Assembly: GCA_031082225.1 (NCBI GenBank)
Contig: JAVHLG010000017.1
Span: forward strand, 1-58,866
Origin: Desulfovibrionaceae bacterium
Lineage (GTDB): Bacteria > Desulfobacterota > Desulfovibrionia > Desulfovibrionales > Desulfovibrionaceae
Length of the DNA stretch: 58,866 bases
Reading direction: 5' to 3'
Position numbers and translations under genes: made by a program. Below, one piece after another: positions 1 to 9,146 of the stretch. The notes below the pieces were generated by a model. The model was not told the DNA's origin, made no database searches, and saw nothing but the letters and a program-made list of their open reading frames with translations. The first letter of the stretch is position 1, and the number at the start of each line of letters is the position of its first letter.

Positions 1-397
1 CGGCCTGCCGGGGCTGGCCGCCCGGTGCGGCGTCCGGGCCCACGCCAGGTGCGCCCTGGCCCCCTGGCGCAGCCGGGCAACGGGCCTGACGGCGGCCTTG
101 TGCCTCGGCGCGGGCCGCCTGGCGGGATGGCGCCTCAAAGGCGGCGGATGCGGCGGGACGTTGGGCCTTTGCAGGATCCTGCCGCCGCTCGTGATCGTGC
201 GGGTTCTGGGCGACCCCGGGTTGCTGGGGTGCTGCGCCCTTGTCCTCCCCGGCGGGCGGGGGGCCGGACGCGGATTTGCCGATCTGACCGCCCGGGGAAA
301 TATGGCCATGCGCGGGCTGGCCGTCTTTGCCTGCGCAGTGGCCGACATCGCCGGGGGCGAAACGCAGACCCTGGAATACCGAAAGGAGGCCTGGTGA
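1..397 (+). CDS. C-terminal end of an unrecognised protein (5' truncated by window edge)
   Basis: The reading frame is open from position 2 to a TGA at 395-397. The stop overlaps the next start codon by one base, which suggests translational coupling within the tail-like cassette. The visible 131 residues are rich in Gly, Ala and Arg, with a hydrophobic run around RILPPLVIVRVL. I do not recognise a family. The competing frame that starts at 25 runs into the next gene and lacks a ribosome site upstream of its first Met. Whether this frame is coding rests mainly on the tight coupling and on the Shine-Dalgarno of the next gene lying inside it. Confidence 0.45.
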   Translation, partial: GLPGLAARCGVRAHARCALAPWRSRATGLTAALCLGAGRLAGWRLKGGGCGGTLGLCRILPPLVIVRVLGDPGLLGCCALVLPGGRGAGRGFADLTARGNMAMRGLAVFACAVADIAGGETQTLEYRKEAW

Positions 398-849
398 TGG
401 CCGGACTTGGCGTGCGCGTGGGACCGGATCTGGCCGTGACCCGGTATGCGGGCTGGGATTTCCATGCCCTGTGCCGGGTGGACGGCGTGGTGCTGGCGGC
501 GGACGGGCAGGGCCTGTGCCGCCTTGGCGGGGACGCGGACGACGGCAGGGCCATCACGGCCTGCCTGGAACTGCCGCCCATGGCCCTGGACGAGACGGCC
601 CCGGTGCGGGTGCGCGACATCCGGGTACGCGGCGAGATGTCGGGCGGACTGTGCGCGCACATGTCCGTGGACGGTGGCCCGGCCAGACGCCTGCCCCTGG
701 GGTCGGACCCGGCGGGCGGCGAGGGACGTTTCCCCGTGGGCCGGGACGGCGAGGGGAGGGTATGGCGCATCGGCGTCGAAAACCGGGACGGGGGCGCGTT
801 TCGCCTCCAGGCGCTGAGCGTGGGGCATACGGCCCTGGACAGGAGATAG
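397..849 (+). CDS. Hypothetical protein of phage-tail-like cassette
   Basis: A 150-residue protein starting at ATG 397, chosen because a clear AAGGAGG lies at 383-389. The stop TAG at 847-849 is three bases before the next GTG start. The sequence begins MAGLGVRVGPDLAVTRYAG and has alternating hydrophobic and polar segments consistent with a beta-rich structural domain. There is no signal peptide or membrane span. I do not recognise a family. Its place ahead of spike/fibre-like proteins suggests a virion or tail-associated role, but that is inference from context only. Confidence 0.6.
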   Translation: MAGLGVRVGPDLAVTRYAGWDFHALCRVDGVVLAADGQGLCRLGGDADDGRAITACLELPPMALDETAPVRVRDIRVRGEMSGGLCAHMSVDGGPARRLPLGSDPAGGEGRFPVGRDGEGRVWRIGVENRDGGAFRLQALSVGHTALDRR

Positions 850-852
850 GCC

Positions 853-2292
853 GTGGACGATTTTGCGCCTCCCCCCGTGGTGCGCGAGCACGGCGACCGC
901 CTCGAGGCCGCCGCGCTGCGTCCCATGGCCCGGCGGGAGCTGGCCGCCATGCACCGGCAAAACACGGGCGGCCTGGACGCAGTGTCGCGCACGGTGCGCC
1001 TGGATGACGGCCGGGTCATCCTCTGCCGTCGCCAGGCGGGCCAGGACATGATGGACCTGTACGCCCCAATCCGGCGGGAAGGCCGCCCCCCGACCCCGCC
1101 CCCCCGGACGCGGCGGCGGCCCGGCCTGGACGGATCCTTTTTCGTCATCCCCGGATGCGTGGCCCGGTACGACGGGGTTTCCGGACTGGAAAACGCCATC
1201 CCGGACGGCCCCCTGGCCGGGTCGCGCCTGGGAACGGGCCTGCGCGTCTCCCTGCTGCCCTTTGCCGACACGGACCTGCCGGACCCGGGCGTTGTGCCCG
1301 AAACCGGCGACGAACGCGTCTACAACGCCTTCCGTCTGCCCGGGGGCGAGGGCTCGGGCCTGCTCTACGGCCCGGGACACATCCCGGCCAGCGGGGCCTT
1401 TTCCATCAGTTGCCTGTTTCGCCTGACGCAGCGCCTGGACTACGACTACGCCTTCGAGGACCGGGGCGTCTTATCCCCCATCCGGCCCTACGTGCTGGAA
1501 ACCCTGGACAGGGAGGCGTTCACCTGGTCCTGCCCGGGCAGCCTGTCTCCGGTGGCGGGCTCTTGCCAGCCGGACTTCCACCCGGGCTGGACCGAGGAGA
1601 TCACCTATCCCTGGCCGCCCCACACCGGGGACTTCTCCCGCCCGGCGGAGCGCCTGACCGGCATACGAAGGGTGTCGGAGAGCTGCCCGGACGCGCCCCT
1701 GCTGGCCCCGGACGGCCCGGGGGAAAGCCCGTACCGGGATGACAGGGGCGACGCCTATCCGCATCCCCACGGGTTCGTGACCGGCATGCGCCTGGCCGGG
1801 CTGTTCATCGTGGACGGCGACCGGCTGCTGGCCGGACGCCTGGCCGACGTCGAGGCCGATGGCGGCCTGGCCCCCATCCGCACCCCGCCCCTGCCCCTGT
1901 GGTCCTGGCGTCACGCCGTGTTCTCCTGCGCGGCGGACGGCGCAGCGGTTCTTTCTCTCGCGGCCCAGGACCAGACGCCGGAGGCATGGGCCGCCTATGC
2001 CGCCCCCCAGTCCGCCCGGGCCATGGACATGGGCGGGGGATACGCCGCCTCCGGGGTCAACAGCGGCCATTTCATCAGCGAAAATACCGGGGAGCGGATC
2101 AGCGGCTTTCGCATGAACGCCGCCCTGGACGTGGCCCTGGTCCGGTTCTTCCACCACGCCCTGGACGCCGACCAGGCCAGGCTCCTGCATTTCGAGGCGT
2201 TTCGCGGCGAATTCGCGGCCGACGACTTCGAGGCTGGGCCGCTTGCGGCCAAGGGACTTTCACCCATCGTCATCGGGAGGCAAGCGCAATGA
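853..2292 (+). CDS. Putative tail/fibre structural protein
   Basis: A 479-residue protein with a GTG start; AGGAG at 841-845 supports it. The stop TGA overlaps the ATG of the next gene (ATGA). The N-terminal ~80 residues look like an attachment segment. The middle (about 150-250, containing ASGAFSISCLFRL) and the C-terminus resemble LamG/concanavalin-like sandwich domains seen in phage receptor-binding proteins. This is a fold-level impression, not a firm family hit. No signal peptide is present. Tight coupling on both sides places it in one transcription unit with the other tail-like genes. Confidence 0.6.
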   Translation: MDDFAPPPVVREHGDRLEAAALRPMARRELAAMHRQNTGGLDAVSRTVRLDDGRVILCRRQAGQDMMDLYAPIRREGRPPTPPPRTRRRPGLDGSFFVIPGCVARYDGVSGLENAIPDGPLAGSRLGTGLRVSLLPFADTDLPDPGVVPETGDERVYNAFRLPGGEGSGLLYGPGHIPASGAFSISCLFRLTQRLDYDYAFEDRGVLSPIRPYVLETLDREAFTWSCPGSLSPVAGSCQPDFHPGWTEEITYPWPPHTGDFSRPAERLTGIRRVSESCPDAPLLAPDGPGESPYRDDRGDAYPHPHGFVTGMRLAGLFIVDGDRLLAGRLADVEADGGLAPIRTPPLPLWSWRHAVFSCAADGAAVLSLAAQDQTPEAWAAYAAPQSARAMDMGGGYAASGVNSGHFISENTGERISGFRMNAALDVALVRFFHHALDADQARLLHFEAFRGEFAADDFEAGPLAAKGLSPIVIGRQAQ

Positions 2293-4205
2293 TCACCTTC
2301 AACGGGGCCGCGAACCTCGTGGACAACCGGTTCCAGACCGCCCAGAACTACGCCAGCGACGCCTGGCGCACGGCCGAGGAGTTCCTGGACCGGCTGGGAC
2401 GGCTGGGACGGCTCAACTATCCCCACGCCCGCATCGGGACCGAGCCGACGCCGCCGGACTTCCCGGACATCCCCGCGCCGCCGGATTTCCCCGGGATATC
2501 CGTGCACCCGGTGGAGGCGCCCCTGGCCCCCGGCCTCGACGACATCGTGTTCGAGGAGATCCCCATTCCGGAATTCACCGTGCTCCCCCCGGACGTCTTT
2601 TTGCCCGAGGCCCCGGAACCGGAGTGGCCCGAGGCCCCGGACGGCCCGCCGGTCCCGGGGGAGATCGTCCTGCCCCCCGAGCCGGACCTGCGCCTGCCGG
2701 ACCCGCCGGTCTTCGATCCGGTGGACATCCCCTCCATGCCGGGGCCCATCACCCCCAACTTCGAGGGCGAGCGCCCCCCCCTGCCGCACCTGGAGATTCC
2801 GGGCAACCTCTTCGTGCACCAGGAGGCGGCCTATGCCTCGCCGTTGCGCGAGGCCCTGACCCGGAAGGTGTTGGACGCACTCCAGGACGGCGGCACGGGG
2901 CTTGCGCCGGAGGCGGAACAGGCCCTGTGGGAGCGCGGCCGGGCGCGCCTCACGCGGGAATACGAGGCCCTGGCCCGGGAGATCGAGGACCGCTTCGCCG
3001 CCGCCGGATGCGCGGCCCCCGGCGGCCCCATGCTGGCCCTCCTGCGCCAGATCCGGGCCGATCAGGCTGAAAAACTGGCCGATCTTTGCCGCGACATCGG
3101 CGTCAAACAGGCCGAGATGGCCCGGGACCAGGGGCGCTTCGCCGTGGACACGGCCGTGGCCCTGGAGGCCCAGAACATCGAGCTTTTCAACGCCGTGGCC
3201 GCCCGGGCCTTCGAGCGGGCCTCGGCCGTGGCCCGGTTCGGCTACGAGGCCCTTGACGCCGAGGTCAACATCCACAACGCCCGGCTGGCCCACTACCAGG
3301 CCGACGCAGCGGTCTTCGAGTCGCGCATCCGGGCCAGCCTGGCCGGGCTTGAGCAGTACAAGACCCGCATGGAGGGCGCGAAAATCACGGCCGACATCCA
3401 GAGCCAGGCCGTCCAGGCGTACAAGATCCAGTTGGAAGGGGCCACGGCCCTGGTGGAGGCCTACAAGGCCCGCATGCAGGGGGTGTCGGCCAGGGCCGAG
3501 GTGGAGCGACAGCGGATCATGGCCTACGAATCGGCCGTTGCCGCCTATGTGGCCGGGATCAACGCCCAGACGGCCCGCATAAACGCCCATGCCGCCCGCC
3601 TGGCCGGGGAAAAGGCCAAGGCCGAGATCTACGGGGAGCAGGTGGCGGCCTGGTCGGCCAGGGTCGCGGCCTTGAAGGACCAGGGCGAGGCCCGGCTGCA
3701 GGCCGCCGTGGAAATCGCCAAGGCCCGGACCGAAAAATACCGGGCCGACGTGGCCGGATACGAGGCCAGGGTCCGCAGCGCCGTGGCCGAGGCAGAGGTG
3801 CTGTTGCGCGGCGGCGAGGGAACCATGCGGGCCTACGAGGCCCTGGTGCGGGCCCGGGGCGTGGAGACCGACTCCAAGGCCAGGCAGTATGCCTCGCAGG
3901 TGGATCTGTACATGAAGACCGCCGAGGTCTCCCTCAAGGAGGCGGACATGCTGTTGCAGTCCAGCCTGGGGGAGATGCGCCTGGAGGTGGAGAAGATCCG
4001 CTCCGGGGCGCAGGTCTCGGCCCAGATGGCGGCCAGCGCGCTCAGTTCGGTCAACGCCTCGGCCCAAATCGGCTACAGCGAGTCCAAGGGCGAGCGGCAG
4101 AACACCTCGGTCACCGAGTCCACCCAGCGCTCCACCTCCGAGACCTCGAGCCGCTCCACGGGATACCGCGAAAGCATCAGCCACAACTACAACTATCGCA
4201 ATTAG
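2289..4205 (+). CDS. Coiled-coil tail structural protein
   Basis: A 638-residue protein starting at ATG 2289, overlapping the previous stop by four bases. Residues about 50-170 are extremely rich in Pro, Glu and Asp (PDFPDIPAPPDFPG-type runs). About 185-580 is a long Ala/Glu/Arg/Gln helical region with the character of a coiled coil. The C-terminus is Ser/Thr-rich and ends in YNYRN. The acidic Pro-rich stalk, long helix and Ser-rich tip suit an elongated virion fibre or tail-associated scaffold; I cannot name a family. The start was set by the ATGA overlap, rejecting a longer frame that opens at 1899 inside the upstream gene. Confidence 0.65.
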   Translation: MITFNGAANLVDNRFQTAQNYASDAWRTAEEFLDRLGRLGRLNYPHARIGTEPTPPDFPDIPAPPDFPGISVHPVEAPLAPGLDDIVFEEIPIPEFTVLPPDVFLPEAPEPEWPEAPDGPPVPGEIVLPPEPDLRLPDPPVFDPVDIPSMPGPITPNFEGERPPLPHLEIPGNLFVHQEAAYASPLREALTRKVLDALQDGGTGLAPEAEQALWERGRARLTREYEALAREIEDRFAAAGCAAPGGPMLALLRQIRADQAEKLADLCRDIGVKQAEMARDQGRFAVDTAVALEAQNIELFNAVAARAFERASAVARFGYEALDAEVNIHNARLAHYQADAAVFESRIRASLAGLEQYKTRMEGAKITADIQSQAVQAYKIQLEGATALVEAYKARMQGVSARAEVERQRIMAYESAVAAYVAGINAQTARINAHAARLAGEKAKAEIYGEQVAAWSARVAALKDQGEARLQAAVEIAKARTEKYRADVAGYEARVRSAVAEAEVLLRGGEGTMRAYEALVRARGVETDSKARQYASQVDLYMKTAEVSLKEADMLLQSSLGEMRLEVEKIRSGAQVSAQMAASALSSVNASAQIGYSESKGERQNTSVTESTQRSTSETSSRSTGYRESISHNYNYRN

Positions 4206-4238
4206 GGGCGGCCCTGCGCCCGCAACCACCTGGAGGAC

Positions 4239-4664
4239 ATGATGGCCGACATCGTCTACAACGCGTTCAAAAGGCATCTGGGCAGCGGACTGGTGGACAT
4301 GGACGACGACGCCTTCCGCATCGTGCTTTTGGGCCAGGGCCATGCGCCGGACCCCGGCCACGCGGTCCTGGCCGACGTCATCGGCCATGAGGTGCCCGAC
4401 GGCGGCGGGTATGCCGCCGGGGGTCGGGAACTGGCCAACACCACCTGGACCCAGGACGGCGGGACCGTGCGCTTCGACGCCGACGACCCGCAGTGGACCG
4501 ACGCCACCTTCAGCGCCCGCCACGCGGTCATCCACGCCGCCAAGACCGTGGCTGGCGTGACCAACCCCCTGGTGTGCCTGCTGGATTTCGGCGAGGTCAA
4601 AACGGTCACCTCCGGCACGTTCACGGTCCGTTTCAACGAAAACGGCATTCTCTCCTTGAGTTGA
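4239..4664 (+). CDS. Small phage-like virion protein
   Basis: A 141-residue protein with two possible ATGs (4239, 4242) behind a GGAGG at 4231-4235. It begins MADIVYNAFKRHLGSG and ends with the strand-rich FTVRFNENGILSLS. Similar short proteins beginning IVYN.FK occur in tail regions of deltaproteobacterial prophages; I recall this from general knowledge and have not searched. It probably forms a beta-sandwich. The gene lies 33 bases after the coiled-coil gene and 7 bases before the next one. Confidence 0.65.
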   Translation: MMADIVYNAFKRHLGSGLVDMDDDAFRIVLLGQGHAPDPGHAVLADVIGHEVPDGGGYAAGGRELANTTWTQDGGTVRFDADDPQWTDATFSARHAVIHAAKTVAGVTNPLVCLLDFGEVKTVTSGTFTVRFNENGILSLS

Positions 4665-4671
4665 GGACGAC

Positions 4672-5043
4672 ATGAGGGCATGGGAACAGACGCCATCAGC
4701 CTGGCTGGACCATCCTGGGGCATGGCAGCCTGCGGGACGTAACGAAACGGTCCAGGCCGGGGCATCGGCCCTTGGCGCGCGTGCGCTGGCGGCCCGGGCC
4801 GCAGGAGGCCTCCTTGTCCCGGCGGGATGCGCGGCCCTTGGCCTGTCGCGCCCCGAGGCAGGGGTCGTGATTGACGCCGTGGCCCGGACCGCCGGGGACG
4901 GGCGCATGGTCCTCCTGGTCCATCAGGCCGCAAACCGGTATGAAGGGTGGCGGGAACGGCTTGCCGGACATTCCGGCGCGTCCCTGGTCGTATTCCGGGA
5001 ATCGCGCCCGGCGACCCCGACGCATGTCCGGTCGTCCCTGTGA
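4672..5043 (+). CDS. Hypothetical small protein in tail-like cassette
   Basis: A 123-residue Ala/Gly/Arg-rich protein with GAGGA a few bases upstream of ATG 4672. It is unrecognised. Codon use is less convincing than in its neighbours, but it fills an otherwise empty same-strand gap with normal operon spacing, which favours coding. No membrane segment strong enough to call is present. Confidence 0.5.
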   Translation: MRAWEQTPSAWLDHPGAWQPAGRNETVQAGASALGARALAARAAGGLLVPAGCAALGLSRPEAGVVIDAVARTAGDGRMVLLVHQAANRYEGWRERLAGHSGASLVVFRESRPATPTHVRSSL

Positions 5044-5086
5044 CGGCGGGACGCGGCAACCAGACACCATCCGACAGGAGCGACAC

Positions 5087-5368
5087 ATGGAAGAAAAAAT
5101 ATACGCGGGAGACGTGGGCACGACGCTGGTCCTGGAGTGCGGCCGGGACATGTCCCAGGCCCAAAACCCGGCCATCTTCGTGCGCCGTCCGGACGGCACG
5201 TCCAGAACCTGGCCGGCCGAGGCCGAGGGGACGCGGCTGCGCTATGTGACCCGGCAGGGGGATCTGTCCATGGCCGGGATCCATCGCCTGCAGGCCGCCT
5301 ATTCCCTGGGCGAATGGAACGGACGCGGGGCCGCCGCAGAACTTGTGGTGCACAGGGCGTTCGCCTAA
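5087..5368 (+). CDS. Small phage-like structural protein
   Basis: A 93-residue protein; ATG 5087 was chosen because CAGGAG lies at 5075-5080 (a longer frame exists without such a site). The sequence MEEKIYAGDVGTTLVLECG, then VRRPDGTS and YVTRQGDLSMAGIHRLQAAY, matches a common small prophage protein pattern: GDVGT, a stretch of KPDGT type, and a strand reading GDL..AG.Y.LQA. That family sits beside tail fibres in many phages. The fold is probably an Ig-like or jelly-roll strand domain. Confidence 0.65.
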   Translation: MEEKIYAGDVGTTLVLECGRDMSQAQNPAIFVRRPDGTSRTWPAEAEGTRLRYVTRQGDLSMAGIHRLQAAYSLGEWNGRGAAAELVVHRAFA

Positions 5369-5378
5369 GGAGGTGCAC

Positions 5379-7025
5379 ATGGCTATTGCAGCGACCTTTC
5401 TCTCCCCGGCCTCGTTTTCGGTCCCGGGCGACCTGACGACGGAGTTCGTTGCGGGCGTGCGGGTGCTGGCCGACTGCGGCCCGGACGGCCTGCTCCTGGG
5501 CACGGTGACCGGGGCCACGGCCTCGGACGACGCAACCACGGTGACCCTGCAGATGGACGCCGGGCCGCTGACCGCCACTCTGGCCGGGGTGCGGCACGGC
5601 AACGACGTGCCCGATTCCCTGTGCAACCACGCGGCCCAGCACGCCCCGGGCGGCCGCGACCCCCTGGCCACGGCCAGCATCGACGCCCCGGGCCTGGTGG
5701 AACTGGCGACAACGGCCGAGGCCGTGGCCGGGGCGGATGCGGCCCGGGTTGCGCCCGTGGCCGTGGCCCGGCAGCAGTTCGTGTCCTGGATGCGCGACGC
5801 CCTGGGCGAGTTCCCGGGGCTGCCCCGGCCGACGTTCAACCTGCACGCGCCGTCGCTGGCGTTGCCGACGGCCGCCACGTTTACCCGGGCCAGCGCGGCC
5901 ACCCGGATCAACGCCGCCGGGCTGGTGGCGGGCGTGGCCATGGATGCGCCGCGCTTCGATCATGATCCCCTCACGGGGCTGTGCCGGGGGCTTTTGATCG
6001 AGGGACCGGCCACCAACCAGATCACCTATGCCGAGGCCTTGGACAACGCGGCCTGGACCAAGACCCGGGCCGGGATCACGGCCGACGCGGCCACGGCCCC
6101 GGACGGCGCGGCCACGGCGGACAAGCTGGCCGAAGACGCCACGGCGGCCAATTCGCACTACGTGGCCCGCACCATGACGTTTACGGCGGGCGTCACCTAC
6201 ACCATCTCCTGGCATGTGCAGCCTGGGGAACGCACGTCCTGCCAGGTGAACTTTCCGGCGGCATTTATTCCGGCCAACGCCGTCTTTGATCTGCAGACGG
6301 GCCTGGCCACGCCCGGGGGCAGCGCCCTGTCCGCCCGCATGGAGGCCCTGCCGGACGGCTGGTGGCGCGTGTCCGTCACGGGCACGGCCATCGCCACGGG
6401 CAGCGGCCTGGTGGTCTGCTTTTTGCGCCTGGGGGCCGCAAGCACGTACACCGGCGACGGCGCGTCGGGGCTGCGCCTGTGGGGCGCGCAACTGGAGGAG
6501 GGGACATATCCGACCTCGTACCTCCCCACGGCCGCAGTCTCCCAGGTCCGGGCCGCCGATCTGTGCACCGCCAATCTGGCCGACATCGGGTTCAATCCCC
6601 GGGAGGGGACGCTCTTTGTTGACGCCCGGGTGGCGGCAGGACTGCCGGTGACCGCCGCCGTGGCCTGTCAGATCGACAGCGGCGCGACGGAAAGCTCCCG
6701 CATCCGTTTCGTGGTCACGTCCACGGGGCTTTTATCCACGGTGGTCGCGTTGTCCGAAGCCAGCCAATGCAATTTCCCCCTGCGCACCCTGTCGGCCCGT
6801 TCCGAGTTCAAGGCCGCCCTGTCGTGGAGGCAAAACGACTTCAAGGCGGCCTGCAACGGGGGCAGCGTCTTCACCAGCGCCTCCGGGAGCCTTCCCGCCG
6901 ACCTGACCACCCTGCGCATGGGAGGCAACATCAGCGCGTCCTACGCCTGGAACGGCGTCATCAGGCATCTGGCCTATTTTCCCCGGGCCCTGACGGCCGA
7001 ACAACTGCAGGCCATCACCCTGTAA
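5379..7025 (+). CDS. Phage spike/fibre-type protein with C-terminal carbohydrate-binding-like domain
   Basis: A 548-residue protein starting at ATG 5379 behind a perfect AAGGAGG (5368-5374). Residues about 150-210 carry the prophage signature FTRASAATRIN followed by RFDHDP, LLIEGPATN and DNAAWTKTR. About 330-400 carries the matching WWRVSVTGTA and LWGAQLEEGTYPTSYLPT motif. Together these define the 'phage head spike fibre' type receptor-binding module found in many proteobacterial prophages. The last ~150 residues look like a LamG/concanavalin sandwich (YFPRALTAEQLQAI end motif). This is the best evidence that the whole left flank is phage-derived. Confidence 0.8.
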   Translation: MAIAATFLSPASFSVPGDLTTEFVAGVRVLADCGPDGLLLGTVTGATASDDATTVTLQMDAGPLTATLAGVRHGNDVPDSLCNHAAQHAPGGRDPLATASIDAPGLVELATTAEAVAGADAARVAPVAVARQQFVSWMRDALGEFPGLPRPTFNLHAPSLALPTAATFTRASAATRINAAGLVAGVAMDAPRFDHDPLTGLCRGLLIEGPATNQITYAEALDNAAWTKTRAGITADAATAPDGAATADKLAEDATAANSHYVARTMTFTAGVTYTISWHVQPGERTSCQVNFPAAFIPANAVFDLQTGLATPGGSALSARMEALPDGWWRVSVTGTAIATGSGLVVCFLRLGAASTYTGDGASGLRLWGAQLEEGTYPTSYLPTAAVSQVRAADLCTANLADIGFNPREGTLFVDARVAAGLPVTAAVACQIDSGATESSRIRFVVTSTGLLSTVVALSEASQCNFPLRTLSARSEFKAALSWRQNDFKAACNGGSVFTSASGSLPADLTTLRMGGNISASYAWNGVIRHLAYFPRALTAEQLQAITL

Positions 7026-7034
7026 GGAGCCGCT

Positions 7035-7760
7035 ATGATCGACATCTCTCTGCATGCGCCCACCAAACAGGCCATGGTGGCGGACCTGGCGACGCTTGGA
7101 CTGACCGCCCACGGGGAACTGGCGGCGGCCAGCCGCCGACACGCCCTGGCCTATCTGGGGCAGGTGGCGGCCACGCCCGGCGTCGTGGACGCCGCAGGCG
7201 CGGAGGTCACGGCCCCTGCCTGGCTGCCCGGGGTCTACGCGATCCTGCGCTGTCTGGACGAGTCCCTGGCCGTGGCCGTGCGCCAGGCGGCCTTCACCAA
7301 GGGCACGACCGTCGTGGACCGGCCGGAACACGCCCCGGACATCGCCGGGGGCCAGGCCCTGGATCCGGATCTGGACGCGGTCAAGGCGGCGGCCCTGGCG
7401 GCCATCGACGCCGAGGCCGAGCGGCGGCGGCTCCTGGTCCTGACCCCGGGTGCGGGCCAGGCCCTGGAATACCAGCATACGGCCGAGGAGGCGGCCCGGG
7501 CCGTGGCCGCGCCCGACCCGCTGCCTGCGGCGGCCTATCCGTTTCTGGCGGCCGAGCAGGAGGCCCTCATGGCCACGATTGGCGAGGTAAGTCTGCGCGA
7601 CGTGGCCGTGGCGGTCTTGGTCGACCGGGCTGCCTGGATGGCTTACGGCGCGTCCATCAAGGCCGTGCGTCGCCGGGCCAAGCTTTTGGTGCGCATGGCG
7701 ACGGACGCGGCGGCCGTGGCCACGGCGACGAGCGGGATCGCGTGGCCGGAGACGCCCTGA
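7035..7760 (+). CDS. Putative tail-fibre-associated or chaperone-like protein
   Basis: A 241-residue protein with AAGGAG ahead of ATG 7035. The C-terminal half (about 135-235) has the layout LVLTPGAGQALEYQHTAEEA, then PFLAAEQEAL, then a long Ala-rich helix. This is the arrangement of small tail-fibre-associated proteins that follow fibre genes in many prophages. The N-terminal half is helical and unrecognised. It is the last gene of the tail-like cassette; the next gene is metabolic. Confidence 0.65.
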   Translation: MIDISLHAPTKQAMVADLATLGLTAHGELAAASRRHALAYLGQVAATPGVVDAAGAEVTAPAWLPGVYAILRCLDESLAVAVRQAAFTKGTTVVDRPEHAPDIAGGQALDPDLDAVKAAALAAIDAEAERRRLLVLTPGAGQALEYQHTAEEAARAVAAPDPLPAAAYPFLAAEQEALMATIGEVSLRDVAVAVLVDRAAWMAYGASIKAVRRRAKLLVRMATDAAAVATATSGIAWPETP

Positions 7761-7849
7761 TGGCCGGGCCGGGGAGGGCATTTCGCTGCGACGCGCCGTC
7801 ATGGCCTAACACCCTGCGCGCCGCGTTTGCCCATGCCGCGTGACCGGCC

Positions 7850-9067
7850 ATGACAGGCCACCGGATCGACCAGACCATGCCGGATACGACACCACAGCCC
7901 CCCTTGCCGCCCCCATCCGACGACTGCATCCTGTGCGGACGCTGTGTCGCGGTCTGCCCCCTGTTCGCGGCCACCGGCCGGGAGGAACTCTCGCCCCGGG
8001 CCAAATTCCTGCTGCTTTCCCGCCTGGCCCGGGACAAAACGTCCCGGGACCGCACGGCTGCGGCGGACCTGGCCGGACTGTGCCTGTCGTGCGGCAGGTG
8101 CCGGGAGGCCTGCCCCCTGGGACTCAGCGCGCCGGACGCCCTGGGGGCCATGCGCGCCGCCCACCCCGGCTGGCCGGAATTTGTGTGGGGGCAGTGGATC
8201 ACCCGGGCCGGGATCCTGTGGCCCATGGCCCGGGCCCTGCATGGTCTGGCCCCCCGGTCCGGCCCCCTGGCCGCCATCGCCGCCCCCCTGAAAGGACTCG
8301 CGCCGCCCCGGGATGCCCCGGGCTGGCTCGTCCCCGGCCGCTTCGACACCTGCCTCGCCGGACGGCGGGTGGCCGTCTTCCCCGGCTGCGTGGCCGCCCA
8401 TGCCCGCACCGACTGGCTGCGCGCCGCCCGCCGTCTCCTTTTCGGCGCAAAGGCCCTTCCCGCAGACACCCCGGGATTCGCCTGCTGCGGCGAGCCCCTG
8501 GGCCATGCCGGGCTGGCCTCGGCCCAAGACGCCGCCCGGCGCACCAACCTCCGGGTCTGGAGAAAGGCCGGACGCCCCGCCCTGGCCGTGTTTTGCGCCT
8601 CCTGCCGCCACGGCCTTGAGGCCTATCCCGAGACCCTCTTCGCCCCCGGAGAGGCCGACATGTGGCGGCAGGCCGTCACCCCCCTGTCCGGACTCCTGGG
8701 AGACACCCGCTTCACCGTCGCCGCCTGCGCGCCCCGGACCATCCTCTACCACCGCCCCTGCCGCGCCCCGGCCGACGATCCCGACGCCGCGCTGCTCTCC
8801 CGGGCCCTGGGTCGTCCGTTCCCCCACGGCCCCTCGCCCTGCTGCGGATTCGGCGGAATCCTGCAGATAACCGCCCCGGATCTCACGGCCAAAACCGCCG
8901 CCGCCTGCTGGCAGGCCCATGATCCCCCGCCCGGGGCCCATGTCCTGACCTCCTGCGCCGGATGCGCCACGCAACTGGCCGCCGCCGCGCCCCCGGCCGT
9001 GACCGGCGGCCATTGGCTGGCGGCGGTCCGTTTTCCCGACGACCGGGATGGCGACCCCGGGGACTGA
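7850..9067 (+). CDS. Fe-S oxidoreductase subunit (GlcF/lactate-oxidase/heterodisulfide-reductase type)
   Basis: A 405-residue cytoplasmic protein. Two ferredoxin motifs, CILCGRCVAVCP (about 26-37) and CLSCGRCREACP (about 81-92), should bind two [4Fe-4S] clusters. The C-terminal part has two CCG-type cysteine-rich domains (CCGEPLGH near 208, CCGFGGI near 330). This is the domain order of GlcF and of the Fe-S subunits of D-lactate/glycolate dehydrogenases, which pass electrons from a flavoprotein to the membrane pool. No flavoprotein partner lies next to it here. The start is uncertain: ATG 7850 and ATG 7877 are both in frame and neither has a strong ribosome site. Confidence 0.8.
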   Translation: MTGHRIDQTMPDTTPQPPLPPPSDDCILCGRCVAVCPLFAATGREELSPRAKFLLLSRLARDKTSRDRTAAADLAGLCLSCGRCREACPLGLSAPDALGAMRAAHPGWPEFVWGQWITRAGILWPMARALHGLAPRSGPLAAIAAPLKGLAPPRDAPGWLVPGRFDTCLAGRRVAVFPGCVAAHARTDWLRAARRLLFGAKALPADTPGFACCGEPLGHAGLASAQDAARRTNLRVWRKAGRPALAVFCASCRHGLEAYPETLFAPGEADMWRQAVTPLSGLLGDTRFTVAACAPRTILYHRPCRAPADDPDAALLSRALGRPFPHGPSPCCGFGGILQITAPDLTAKTAAACWQAHDPPPGAHVLTSCAGCATQLAAAAPPAVTGGHWLAAVRFPDDRDGDPGD

Positions 9068-9116
9068 TCCCCGCCCCGGCCCGGCCCGCCCTGACCGTCA
9101 CCCCACGGCCGTTACA

Positions 9117-9146
9117 TTGACAAGACCATCAACCCCCGGATATTTT
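9117..9146 (+). promoter_or_regulatory. Sigma-70-like promoter for the caspase-like gene
   Basis: A perfect TTGACA at 9117-9122 and TATTTT at 9141-9146 are separated by 18 bases. The element lies about 130 bases before ATG 9276 in the only non-coding gap here, so the protease gene probably has its own transcript. Confidence 0.5.

Noticed and set aside
1995-4907. 970-residue minus-strand frame
   Set aside because: It is the antisense shadow of the coiled-coil and small tail genes; composition is Gly/His/Val-rich with no ribosome site.
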